A DNA stretch of 64,000 nucleotides. It comes from CAG-488 sp051881315. GTDB taxonomy: Bacteria > Bacillota > Clostridia > Oscillospirales > Acutalibacteraceae. A program made the position numbers and the translations under genes. The stretch covers positions 1 to 64,000 of the forward strand of contig JBJEPQ010000075.1 in the NCBI GenBank assembly GCA_051881315.1. The letters are read 5' to 3'. Shown one piece after another: positions 1-7,582 of the stretch; within the stretch, counting starts at the first letter, position 1, and each line of letters begins with the position of its first letter. The notes under the pieces are model-generated. The model had not been told where the DNA came from. It saw nothing but the letters and a program-made list of their open reading frames with translations, and did not search any database.

Positions 1-96
1 GTCGGAGAACTTTCTGACCGCATTCCGATTTGCCCGAGCGGATATGCCATTACCGTGACATATGACGGTTATTCAGTTGTCAAGCAAATAATCTAA
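1..96 (+). CDS. C-terminal end of an unrecognised protein (partial)
   Basis: An open frame enters from the left edge and stops with TAA at 94-96. The 31 visible residues end in SVVKQII and contain PSGYAITVTYDGY. The composition looks like genuine coding sequence, but the fragment is too short to place in a family. It is followed by about 90 AT-rich bases and then the promoter of the next gene. Because it sits in the accessory patch beside guaA, it could belong to an integrated element; that is inference. An accidental open end cannot be excluded. Confidence 0.4.
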   Translation, partial: VGELSDRIPICPSGYAITVTYDGYSVVKQII

Positions 97-183
97 CGCT
101 ATTTGCTTAACTATTATACTAAACAAATTCCGTAAAGTCAAGTGGTTTTCGAGAAAATATTTACTTTTTTTGCTTTAGTTATC

Positions 184-213
184 TTGACACACCTTAACTT
201 GTAATGCTATACT
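184..213 (+). promoter_or_regulatory. Sigma-A type promoter of the XRE/protease pair
   Basis: TTGACA at 184-189 and TATACT at 208-213 are separated by 18 nt. They lie about 30 nt before the ATG of the XRE regulator, whose Shine-Dalgarno site (GAGGAG) sits near 232-237. Confidence 0.6.
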
Positions 214-243
214 GTATTTTAGAAATATGAGAGGAGCATTTTT

Positions 244-750
244 ATGGCTATCGGAGAAAGAATTCGCTTTTTCAGAAATTTAAGAGGTATGACTCAAAAA
301 TATCTTGGTATGCAGGTTGGTTTTCCTGAAAAGACCGCCGACATCCGTATGGCGCAGTACGAATCCGGCTCAAGAACGCCGAAAGCAGACCTGACTAACA
401 GCCTTGCAGAAGTGTTCGGAGTATCAACAAGCGCTTTAACCGTACCCGATATTGACAGCTATAACGGCTTAATGCATACCTTGTTTACCCTTGAAGATTT
501 ATACGGTCTTAAAATCACCGAGTTAGACGGAGAGGTTTGTCTGCATTTGGATAAGGGTATGGGCACAAATTACATTACTATGTTTGAAATGTTCACCGCT
601 TGGAAAGAACAGGCTGAAAAGCTGAAGAATGGCGAAATTTCAAAAGAGGAATATGATAATTGGCGTTATAAATATCCAGAAGTAGAAGTACATCGCACAA
701 AGAAAGTTCTTGATGCACTAAAAGAAACAGAGAAAAGCGAACAGGGGTGA
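244..750 (+). CDS. XRE-family helix-turn-helix transcriptional regulator
   Basis: A 168-residue protein whose first about 65 residues form a Cro/C1-type helix-turn-helix: GERIRFFRNLRGMTQKYLG, then MAQYESGSRTPKADL, then LAEVFGVSTSAL. The remaining about 100 residues have no domain I recognise and are rich in Lys and Glu toward the end. A GAGGAG ribosome-binding site precedes the ATG. The stop is only a few bases before the downstream protease start, so the two genes form a compact pair under one promoter. Such regulators commonly control small accessory cassettes on mobile elements, often including themselves. The target operator is not obvious. Confidence 0.85.
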   Translation: MAIGERIRFFRNLRGMTQKYLGMQVGFPEKTADIRMAQYESGSRTPKADLTNSLAEVFGVSTSALTVPDIDSYNGLMHTLFTLEDLYGLKITELDGEVCLHLDKGMGTNYITMFEMFTAWKEQAEKLKNGEISKEEYDNWRYKYPEVEVHRTKKVLDALKETEKSEQG

Positions 751-755
751 TTTTT

Positions 756-1568
756 ATGGAACCTAAAACAATTTCTGAACAGTTAATGTTTAACACCGTA
801 AAATTAGTGGCAAGTAATGGGACTTCCGGAACAGGCTTTTTCTACAATTTCAGGGTAAATGATAAGGTGTATCCCACAATCGTCACTAATAAACACGTTG
901 TGAACTATAATCAAAACGAAACAATGACTTTTTACCTACACTTAAGAACAGGAGAAAAGGCATCCGACGAAAATTACCAAGTCACATATGCAACTACGTG
1001 GATATTTCATTCAACAAAAGATTTATGCTTTTGCTTTATAAATCCCGTTTTTGAGGAGGTGAAAAACAGAACTGGCAAAGATGTTTTTTACATTGCAAAT
1101 GATAATTCTGTTGTCGCTACTTCTCAAAAACTGGATGAACTTAGTGCTCTCGAAGAATTAGTTATGGTTGGATATCCTATCGGACTATGGGACTCCAAAA
1201 ATAACTTTCCAGTATTTAGGAAAGGATATACTGCATCACACCCAGCTTTTGATTTTAATGAAAAAGGCATTGGATTGGTTGATATGGCTTGCTTTCCTGG
1301 TTCTTCCGGTTCACCGATTTACATTCTGAATGAGAATGGGTATGTGGACAAAAATGGAAACCATTATTTAGGAAGAAGCAGAATTATATTAGTGGGTATT
1401 CTTTATGCTGGACCACAATATAATGCTCAAGGCGATTTGGTTGTAAGAACAATTCCAACACAACAAAAAGTTCAAACATCAACTCCTATAATGACCAATT
1501 TGGGTTACTATGTAAAAGCCACCGAACTTAAGGAGTTTGAGGACTATATCTCGCAAAATATTAAATAA
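756..1568 (+). CDS. Trypsin-like serine protease without signal peptide
   Basis: A 270-residue chymotrypsin-fold peptidase counted from ATG 756. The catalytic triad is readable: His47 in TNKHVV, Asp89 in STKDLCF, and Ser184 in CFPGSSGSP. An in-frame GTG at 747 lies inside the AGGGGTGA Shine-Dalgarno site, so ATG 756 is the likely start. There is no signal peptide or membrane segment, so the enzyme probably acts in the cytoplasm; most bacterial relatives of this fold are exported. It is co-transcribed with the XRE regulator and closed by a strong hairpin. The substrate is unknown. Possible roles are stress response, phage defence or maintenance of a mobile element, none of them shown by sequence. 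Confidence 0.8.
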   Translation: MEPKTISEQLMFNTVKLVASNGTSGTGFFYNFRVNDKVYPTIVTNKHVVNYNQNETMTFYLHLRTGEKASDENYQVTYATTWIFHSTKDLCFCFINPVFEEVKNRTGKDVFYIANDNSVVATSQKLDELSALEELVMVGYPIGLWDSKNNFPVFRKGYTASHPAFDFNEKGIGLVDMACFPGSSGSPIYILNENGYVDKNGNHYLGRSRIILVGILYAGPQYNAQGDLVVRTIPTQQKVQTSTPIMTNLGYYVKATELKEFEDYISQNIK

Positions 1569-1573
1569 ACAGA

Positions 1574-1620
1574 AAAAGAGCTAACTGACTTCTCAAAAAA
1601 TCAGTTAGCTCTTTACTTTT
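1574..1620 (+). terminator. Rho-independent terminator after the protease gene
   Basis: A perfect 14-bp stem, AAAGAGCTAACTGA (1575-1588) with TCAGTTAGCTCTTT (1601-1614), followed by a T-rich run. Confidence 0.85.
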
Positions 1621-1637
1621 ACAATAATTCAAATAAT

Positions 1638-1655
1638 GTTGCCATTTTGTTGCCA
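1638..1655. repeat. Two direct GTTGCCA copies one helical turn apart, next to guaA
   Basis: GTTGCCA occurs at 1638-1644 and 1649-1655, an 11-nt period, between the accessory patch and the guaA 3' end. Short direct repeats of this kind resemble arm-type integrase sites, but no integrase gene is visible in the window, so this is only suggestive. Confidence 0.3.
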
Positions 1656-1713
1656 CAGAGGGCTTTCAAACGGCGAAAAGCCTTTATTTACGGGCTTTTT
1701 CACGGGTGTGAAA

Positions 1714-3264
1714 TCATTCCCACTCCACGGTGCCGGGGGGTTTGGAGGTGATGTCGTAGACTATGCGGTTGACGCCTTCGACCTCGTTGGTGATGCGGTT
1801 GGAGACGGTGGCAAGGATATCGTAGGGAATTCTTGCCCAGTCGGCTGTCATAAAGTCGTCCGTTGTGACGGCACGGATTGCGATGACGTTTTCATACGTT
1901 CTGTGATCGCCCATAACTCCGACCGATTTCGATCCCGTGTAAACGCAGAAGAACTGGCTGAGGTTTCTTTCGTAGCCGTTCTTTGCCATCTCGTCTCTGA
2001 GTACGAAGTCTGCGTCCTGAAGTATTCTGACCTTTTCCGCCGTAATCTCTCCGATTATTCTGACGCCGAGTCCCGGTCCGGGGAAAGGCTGACGCCATAC
2101 AAGCTCATGCGGAATACCGAGCATTTCTCCGACCTTGCGTACCTCGTCCTTGAAAAGATCCTGAAGCGGTTCAATCGTGCCGAGAAATTCAATATCCTTC
2201 GGCTTTTCAACCATATTGTGATGAGTTTTGATGACGGCGGTGTTCGCCTTATCCTTGCTCTTGCCCTTACCTGACTCTATTCTGTCGGGATAGATCGTAC
2301 CCTGTGCGAAGAAGCCGTCCTTTGCCTGCTTTCTGACCTCGTTCCAGAATACTTTATAAAATTCCTCGCCGATGATCTTTCTTTTCTTTTCGGGATCGAC
2401 TACGCCTTTGAGCATTGAGAGGAAGTGATCGCCGCAGTTGACACGGACAAAGTTCATATCAAAGAGAGAGGTGAAGGTCTTTTCAACAAAATCGCCCTCG
2501 TCCTTTCGCATAAGTCCCTGATCGACGAAAACGCAGGTGAGCTGTTTGCCGACCGCACGGCTGAGAAGAGCCGCCGCAACCGAGCTGTCAACTCCGCCGG
2601 AAAGACCGAGAACAACATTCTTGTCGCCGATCTTTTCACGAAGCTTTTCGACCGTGGTGTCGATAAAGCTGTCCATCTGCCAGTCGCCCGAACAGCCGCA
2701 GACATTGAAAACAAAGTTTTTGAGCATCTGATTGCCGTATTCGGAGTGCGTTACCTCCGGGTGGAACTGAACGGCATAGAGCTTTTTGTCAACATTCTGC
2801 ATTGCGGCGCAGGGACAGTTTTCCGTCCTTGCGATTATTTCAAAGCCCTTGGGAGGCTCTGCGATATAGTCGGTATGGCTCATCCATACAACGTTGATCT
2901 TCGGAACATTTTTAAAAAGCAGGCTGTCCCTTGATATTTCAAGATGAATTTTTCCGTACTCGGAAACGGGAGCTGTGGCAACCTTGCCGTCACCCATCCA
3001 TGCCATAAGCTGACAGCCGTAGCAAATTCCGAGTACGGGAACGCCGATGTCAAGAATATCCTTGGTGTAGTGAGGCGACTCCATATCGAAAACAGAGTTC
3101 GGACCGCCTGTGAAGATGATGCCCTTGTAGCCTGCCGCTTTGATAGTTTCAAGGTCGGTGGTGTAGGGGAGAATCTCGGCGTAAACGTTGAAATCACGGA
3201 CTCTGCGGGCGATGAGCTGATTGTACTGTCCGCCGAAATCGAGGACAAGTATTTTTTCGTTCAT
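1714..3264 (-). CDS. guaA: GMP synthase (glutamine-hydrolysing)
   Basis: A 516-residue enzyme converting XMP to GMP using ATP and glutamine, the last step of guanine nucleotide synthesis. The N-terminal class I amidotransferase domain has nucleophile Cys81 (GICYGC) and His168/Glu170 (QFHPEVTHS). The ATP pyrophosphatase P-loop SGGVDSS is at 222-228. The dimerisation domain ends in KPPGTVEWE. Length and motif order are canonical. It lies 81 nt after purA on the same strand and is probably co-transcribed with it from the purA promoter. The 3' end is a known target for integrative elements, and accessory genes do abut it here. The frame and C-terminus look intact. Confidence 0.98.
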   Translation of the reverse strand: MNEKILVLDFGGQYNQLIARRVRDFNVYAEILPYTTDLETIKAAGYKGIIFTGGPNSVFDMESPHYTKDILDIGVPVLGICYGCQLMAWMGDGKVATAPVSEYGKIHLEISRDSLLFKNVPKINVVWMSHTDYIAEPPKGFEIIARTENCPCAAMQNVDKKLYAVQFHPEVTHSEYGNQMLKNFVFNVCGCSGDWQMDSFIDTTVEKLREKIGDKNVVLGLSGGVDSSVAAALLSRAVGKQLTCVFVDQGLMRKDEGDFVEKTFTSLFDMNFVRVNCGDHFLSMLKGVVDPEKKRKIIGEEFYKVFWNEVRKQAKDGFFAQGTIYPDRIESGKGKSKDKANTAVIKTHHNMVEKPKDIEFLGTIEPLQDLFKDEVRKVGEMLGIPHELVWRQPFPGPGLGVRIIGEITAEKVRILQDADFVLRDEMAKNGYERNLSQFFCVYTGSKSVGVMGDHRTYENVIAIRAVTTDDFMTADWARIPYDILATVSNRITNEVEGVNRIVYDITSKPPGTVEWE

Positions 3265-3345
3265 TCTATTCGTCCTTTCGTTAAAGATAGGGACTGCCGT
3301 GCTTGAAAAGACAGTTTCGTCTTATCTCAACACGACAGTTTTATT

Positions 3346-4620
3346 TTATCTGTAAATAATTTCTTCTCTCTTGGGACCGTTGGAAACCATTGTGATCGGC
3401 TTGCCTATCTCTTTTTCGATGAAGAGAACGTAGTCCTGAGCCTCTTTCGGGAGCTTGTCAAATTCCTTGATGCCTCTGATGTTGCACTTGAAGCCGGGAA
3501 GGGTTACAAGAACGGGCTTTGCCTTCTTGAGCATATGAGTGTTCGGGAAGTCCTTGACGATCTTGCCGTCGATCTCGTAAGCCGTGCAGACCTTGATCTC
3601 GTCAAGATAATCAAGACAGTCGAGAGCGGTCAGGCAAACCTGAGTTGCGCCCTGAACCTCAACGCCGTAACGTGTTGCAACACAGTCAAACCAACCCATA
3701 CGACGGGGACGTCCTGTTGTTGCGCCGTATTCGCCTGCGTCACCGCCGTGGTTACGCATCTTGTCGGCCTCCTCGCCGAAGATCTCGCTGACAAATTCGC
3801 CTGCGCCGACTGCCGAGGAATAAGCCTTTGTAACGGTGATGATATCCTTGATCTCATGTGCCGGAATACCTGCGCCGACTGCGCCGTAGCCTGCAAGAGT
3901 TGAGGAAGAAGTAACCATCGGATAGATACCGAAATCGGGATCCTTGAGCGAACCGAGCTGACCTTCAAGAAGGATCTCCTTGCCGTCCTTGATAGCTTGA
4001 CGGATAAATGCGCCTGTGTCCGCAACGTAGGGAGCGATCATTTCCTTGTACTCCATAAGAGTGTTGAACAGCTCGTCCACATCAAGCAGAGGCTTGTGGT
4101 AAACATGCTCAAGAAGGAGGTTCTTTACCTCGCAAACGTTCTTGAGCTTTTCTTTAAGCTCGTCGGGATAGAAAAGGTCGCAGACCTGGAAACCGATCTT
4201 TGCATATTTATCGGAATAGAAAGGAGCGATACCTGACTTCGTTGAGCCGAACTTCTTGTCCGCAAGACGCTCCTCCTCATATGTGTCGAGAAGAACGTGA
4301 TAGGGCATCATAATCTGAGCCCTGTCGGAAACGAGAAGCTTGGGCTGAGGAACGCCCTTTGACATAACGTCGTTGATTTCCTTAACCAGCTTGGGAATAT
4401 CAAGCGCAACGCCGTTGCCGATGATGTTTGTGATCTCGGGATGGCATACGCCCGACGGAAGAAGATGCAAAGCAAACTTTCCGTAATCGTTGATGATAGT
4501 GTGACCTGCGTTTGCGCCGCCCTGGAAACGGATAACGACATCCGCCTTTGACGCAAACATATCTGTTATTTTGCCCTTACCTTCGTCGCCCCAGTTAGCG
4601 CCGACTATTGCTCTTACCAA
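3346..4620 (-). CDS. purA: Adenylosuccinate synthase
   Basis: A 424-residue enzyme joining IMP and aspartate with GTP to form adenylosuccinate, the first committed step to AMP. The GTP-binding loop GDEGKGK is at 11-17 and GGANAGHTI follows near residue 35; TGRPRRMGWFD is near the C-terminal third. The longest frame begins with TTG at 4635, but that codon is part of the GGAGGTG ribosome-binding site. TTG at 4620, 8 nt after it, is the better start and gives the usual N-terminus (M)VRAIVGANWGDEGKG. The usual EGAQG segment reads EGQLG here, an oddity that may be lineage-specific. A consensus promoter lies upstream. Confidence 0.97.
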   Translation of the reverse strand: MVRAIVGANWGDEGKGKITDMFASKADVVIRFQGGANAGHTIINDYGKFALHLLPSGVCHPEITNIIGNGVALDIPKLVKEINDVMSKGVPQPKLLVSDRAQIMMPYHVLLDTYEEERLADKKFGSTKSGIAPFYSDKYAKIGFQVCDLFYPDELKEKLKNVCEVKNLLLEHVYHKPLLDVDELFNTLMEYKEMIAPYVADTGAFIRQAIKDGKEILLEGQLGSLKDPDFGIYPMVTSSSTLAGYGAVGAGIPAHEIKDIITVTKAYSSAVGAGEFVSEIFGEEADKMRNHGGDAGEYGATTGRPRRMGWFDCVATRYGVEVQGATQVCLTALDCLDYLDEIKVCTAYEIDGKIVKDFPNTHMLKKAKPVLVTLPGFKCNIRGIKEFDKLPKEAQDYVLFIEKEIGKPITMVSNGPKREEIIYR

Positions 4621-4668
4621 TGAAAGCACCTCCAAATGAGATATGGAAACTATGTTCCAAACACAGTA

Positions 4669-4697
4669 ATTATAATATTTTTAATATATAATGTCAA
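4669..4697 (-). promoter_or_regulatory. Consensus promoter of purA-guaA
   Basis: On the minus strand TTGACA (4692-4697) and TATAAT (4669-4674) are separated by exactly 17 nt, a perfect consensus. The resulting leader is short, about 45 nt, with no room for a purine riboswitch. Confidence 0.85.
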
Positions 4698-4779
4698 TTA
4701 GAATAACGAAGTTTTTATATGCGAGAGGATTTTTCGTCAATAAAAGTCATTGCGGACGAACTTTGATATCTAAATACGA

Positions 4780-4808
4780 TTGACTGCGGCGTATAATGCT
4801 GATATAAT
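4780..4808 (+). promoter_or_regulatory. Promoter of the membrane metallophosphoesterase gene
   Basis: TTGACT (4780-4785), 17-nt spacer, TATAAT (4803-4808), about 30 nt before the ATG at 4839. Confidence 0.75.
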
Positions 4809-4838
4809 AAATAGAAATGAGTTTAACCCGGTGATAAA

Positions 4839-6068
4839 ATGAGTATGAGAAAAACCATCAAATTCAATAACGGACATTTGAAGGTTCTGCAAATTTCCGA
4901 CTTGCAGGATAACCGCTTCACCTGTGTTGATACGCTTCGTTTTATGGAGTCCGCCGTTGAAAGTATTAAGCCTGATCTGATTGTTTTCACGGGCGATCAG
5001 CTTGATGTGGCAGATTTTTGGGGCAAGGGCGGAAAGTGCCGACGAAATGTTGAAAAGGCAATAAATCGGCTTTTCAGCGTTTTTGAAAAGTTTGACGTTC
5101 CCTTTGTTCTTACATTCGGCAATCACGACCGCCAAACGGGACTTACGAATGAGGAGCAGGCGGAAATTTATGCAAGGATGAAAAACTGCATTTGCTTTGA
5201 CGATTTTAACGACGGCAGACCTGACGCAGGCACATTCAACGTTCCCATTCTTTCCTCGGACGGAAGCCGCACGGCGATGAACATTTATGTCGTTGACACG
5301 GGCACGAAGATAAAAGGAAAGTATCAGGGTGTGCGAAAGGAACAGCTTGAATGGCTTGAAAAAACAAGCCGGGAGGTAAATGTTGATTCAATCGTGTTTC
5401 AGCACATTCCCGTTGATGAGATATATGAGCTTCTTGAAAAGGTGCCGAAGGGAACAAAGGGCGCTCACCCTGCCTACGGAACAAGAAAGGGTGAATTTTA
5501 CAGGCTCAGGGACGGTATAAAGCATAAGGGCGATTACGGCGAAACTCCTGCGGCTCTGCCCCTTGAGTGCGGCGAGTTTGAACAGCTTAAAAAGCAGGGC
5601 GATGTTTTTGCCGTTTACTGCGGACACGATCATTTTGACAGCTTTATCGGAACGGTTGACGGAATCGACCTCGGCTACTGTCCGGGAGCCGGCTACAATT
5701 CCTACGGTAATATTCAGCGAGGCGTCAGAGTTTTTGAGTTCGATGAAAGCGACGTAAGAAACTACAAGACCTACACCGTCAAATACGGCGATGTGTGTAA
5801 GAAGCCGCTTGCCGAGCCGGTCAAGACATTTATTTACAGCGTCGGACCGTCATCCCCCGGAGATGTTCCGGTATTTGCGGCAAAGTGCGCCGTTGGGTTG
5901 GCGGTGATCGTCTTATTGCTTGTTCTGCTTGCAAAGCTGATAAGCGTTCGTGCGGTAGTGACGGCTCTGCTTGTCGTTTTCGGAATTGCGGCGGTATATT
6001 TCATCGGTGCGCTGATATATAATGTGGTTACGAGAAAGAAACTGATAAGAAAATTTTTGAGAAAATAA
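4839..6068 (+). CDS. Membrane-anchored calcineurin-like metallophosphoesterase
   Basis: A 409-residue protein with the metal-binding blocks of the family in order: ISDLQDN near residue 18, FTGDQLD near 49, TFGNHDRQ near 93, FQHIPVD near 187 and YCGHDHFDSF near 264. Two hydrophobic segments occupy about residues 352-400, followed by a basic tail (TRKKLIRKFLRK). There is no N-terminal signal peptide, so topology is uncertain; the catalytic domain may be cytoplasmic. It is clearly related to the secreted phosphoesterase at 7583: both have a DG-S/T-TA-N segment, SFIGTV and a SYG block after the GHDH motif. The substrate is unknown. Confidence 0.85.
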   Translation: MSMRKTIKFNNGHLKVLQISDLQDNRFTCVDTLRFMESAVESIKPDLIVFTGDQLDVADFWGKGGKCRRNVEKAINRLFSVFEKFDVPFVLTFGNHDRQTGLTNEEQAEIYARMKNCICFDDFNDGRPDAGTFNVPILSSDGSRTAMNIYVVDTGTKIKGKYQGVRKEQLEWLEKTSREVNVDSIVFQHIPVDEIYELLEKVPKGTKGAHPAYGTRKGEFYRLRDGIKHKGDYGETPAALPLECGEFEQLKKQGDVFAVYCGHDHFDSFIGTVDGIDLGYCPGAGYNSYGNIQRGVRVFEFDESDVRNYKTYTVKYGDVCKKPLAEPVKTFIYSVGPSSPGDVPVFAAKCAVGLAVIVLLLVLLAKLISVRAVVTALLVVFGIAAVYFIGALIYNVVTRKKLIRKFLRK

Positions 6069-6079
6069 GTGTGTGTAAT

Positions 6080-6754
6080 ATGACAGATTGTGTTTTAAGT
6101 TTGTTAAACAAAATAAAAATGGAAAAAACAAATGAACATAGGTGGATCGATCTTGAAAATAAGGCACTTTATGGAAATTTTGAGGAAAAATTAAGAATTA
6201 GTGAGTCACTTGCGGATTATCACTGTGCACAAAGTGAGAGAATACTTGTTGAAATGCTTAAAGATAAAGAAAGAATTATAAGAGCTTCTGCTTGTGATTC
6301 TCTATGTTTTAGTGATTCTTTGAATGTGTTTAACCACTTGATTCGGATGACATCAGATACAACGGTTTTGGTTAGGGGATATGCTATTTTAAGTTTAGGA
6401 GATGTATATTGCAATATGGTAAGCACAGAAAATACATTTTCAAATTTAAATTGCTTAGTTATGAAGATGTTTGACAAAGAGCAAAGTGAGTGGCTTAAAA
6501 TATGTATATCAAGGACTGCATACTTACTCGGTAATCTAAATTTTTTATATTATTTATTTGATTCTATAAATAGTAAATTTTATAAAAATCGATGCTTAGC
6601 AGTTAATCTATTAAAAGATTTGGCATTGTCACCAGAAGATAAATTGAAGTTGATATCTTTACTAAAGCGTCGCCAAAATATAGAAAAGGTTTATGCAGTA
6701 AGTGAGTGTATTAAGAGTTATTTGGAAACCACAGAAAGGAATGATTTGAAATGA
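6080..6754 (+). CDS. HEAT-repeat-like protein, AT-rich, probably acquired
   Basis: About 224 residues of paired helices with HEAT-like spacing, for example EKLRISESLADYH, ERIIRASACDSL and TTVLVRGYAILSLGD. HEAT proteins are scaffolds for protein or nucleic-acid partners; no catalytic motif is visible. The gene is visibly more AT-rich than both neighbours, with many ATA, TTA and AAA codons, which suggests later acquisition. Neither ATG 6080 nor the in-frame GTG 6071 has a good ribosome-binding site. Its stop overlaps the ATG of the nitroreductase, whose own ribosome-binding site lies inside this gene's last codons. Confidence 0.7.
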   Translation: MTDCVLSLLNKIKMEKTNEHRWIDLENKALYGNFEEKLRISESLADYHCAQSERILVEMLKDKERIIRASACDSLCFSDSLNVFNHLIRMTSDTTVLVRGYAILSLGDVYCNMVSTENTFSNLNCLVMKMFDKEQSEWLKICISRTAYLLGNLNFLYYLFDSINSKFYKNRCLAVNLLKDLALSPEDKLKLISLLKRRQNIEKVYAVSECIKSYLETTERNDLK

Positions 6755-7293
6755 ATGAAGTAATGAAAACAATACTCGAACGTCAGACGATCAGATCATA
6801 TAAACCCGATCAGATCACAGACGAACAGCTTGATATGCTCATCAAGGCGGCAAAGCAGGCTCCGAGCGGAAGAAATATGCAGCCCTGTCATGTCCGATTC
6901 GTACAGAACAGGGAAATGCTTGAACAGATGAACAGGGATTTTAAGGAGCTTGTCGGCTATGACACACCTGCGTACACACGCTGGGACGTCAATCCGGTCT
7001 ATCACAATGCCCCTACCTTCGCCGTGCTTTTCGCTGAAAACGAGAGCTATATGGACGGCGGAATAATGTGCGAGAATATCTGCATAGCGGCTCAGAGTCT
7101 CGGACTCGGTACCTGCATTATCGCAAGCGTGGGCGCGCTCTTTGCCGACGGTAACGAGCAGGGCAACAAGTGGAAAAAGGCTTGGGATATTCCCGAAAAT
7201 TACAAGTTCCTGATTGCAATAGCTATCGGTTATCCTGACGAGAAGCCTGAGCCGAAGCCTCGCTTTGACGACAGGATAAAGGTAATAAAATGA
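6751..7293 (+). CDS. Nitroreductase-family FMN oxidoreductase
   Basis: A 180-residue NAD(P)H:FMN oxidoreductase. ERQTIRSYKPDQITDEQL and KQAPSGRNMQPCH near the N-terminus are FMN-binding and family signatures, and the C-terminal half has AAQSLGLGTCII and IAIGYPDEKPEPKPR. The size is typical of the compact clostridial members. The start overlaps the stop of the HEAT gene by four bases and its stop overlaps the next ATG, so it is translationally coupled on both sides. The physiological substrate (quinone, nitro compound or flavin) cannot be told from sequence. Confidence 0.9.
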   Translation: MNEVMKTILERQTIRSYKPDQITDEQLDMLIKAAKQAPSGRNMQPCHVRFVQNREMLEQMNRDFKELVGYDTPAYTRWDVNPVYHNAPTFAVLFAENESYMDGGIMCENICIAAQSLGLGTCIIASVGALFADGNEQGNKWKKAWDIPENYKFLIAIAIGYPDEKPEPKPRFDDRIKVIK

Positions 7294-7514
7294 TGAAATA
7301 TTCGGTGGAGAGAATTGAAGAAAATATTGCTTTGTGCGAGGATGACCTCGGCAAAACGGTTAAGCTGAGTCTTGACGAGCTTCCCGAAAACATCCGTGAG
7401 GGAGAAATAATCGTCCTCACGGAAAACGGCTATACTATTGACTCTGACGAAACCTCGGCACGACGAAAGAAAATGGCGGAAATGCAAAAAAAGCTTTTTA
7501 ATAAAAAGAAATGA
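7290..7514 (+). CDS. DUF3006-like small protein
   Basis: A 74-residue protein beginning MKYSVERIEENIALCEDD after an ATGATG start. It continues with a VKLSLDELPENIREGEII segment, the layout of DUF3006 proteins, which form a small beta-barrel of unknown role. The tail is highly basic (ARRKKMAEMQKKLFNKKK). It overlaps the nitroreductase stop by four bases and has an AAAGGT ribosome-binding site. DUF3006 genes often sit beside metallo-hydrolases, and here the next gene is a metallophosphoesterase. Confidence 0.75.
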   Translation: MMKYSVERIEENIALCEDDLGKTVKLSLDELPENIREGEIIVLTENGYTIDSDETSARRKKMAEMQKKLFNKKK

Positions 7515-7582
7515 AACAATCGTGCCGGCAAAGCGTTACGGAATTGACAGCATGAAATCAAATATTATTCGGAGGGACAATT

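Noticed and set aside
1636..2274. Long plus-strand open frame across the guaA 3' end
   Set aside because: It lies antisense to the highly conserved GMP synthase gene, has no ribosome-binding site and encodes no recognisable protein.
4620..4700. Purine riboswitch before purA-guaA
   Set aside because: The consensus promoter is too close to the start for an aptamer.
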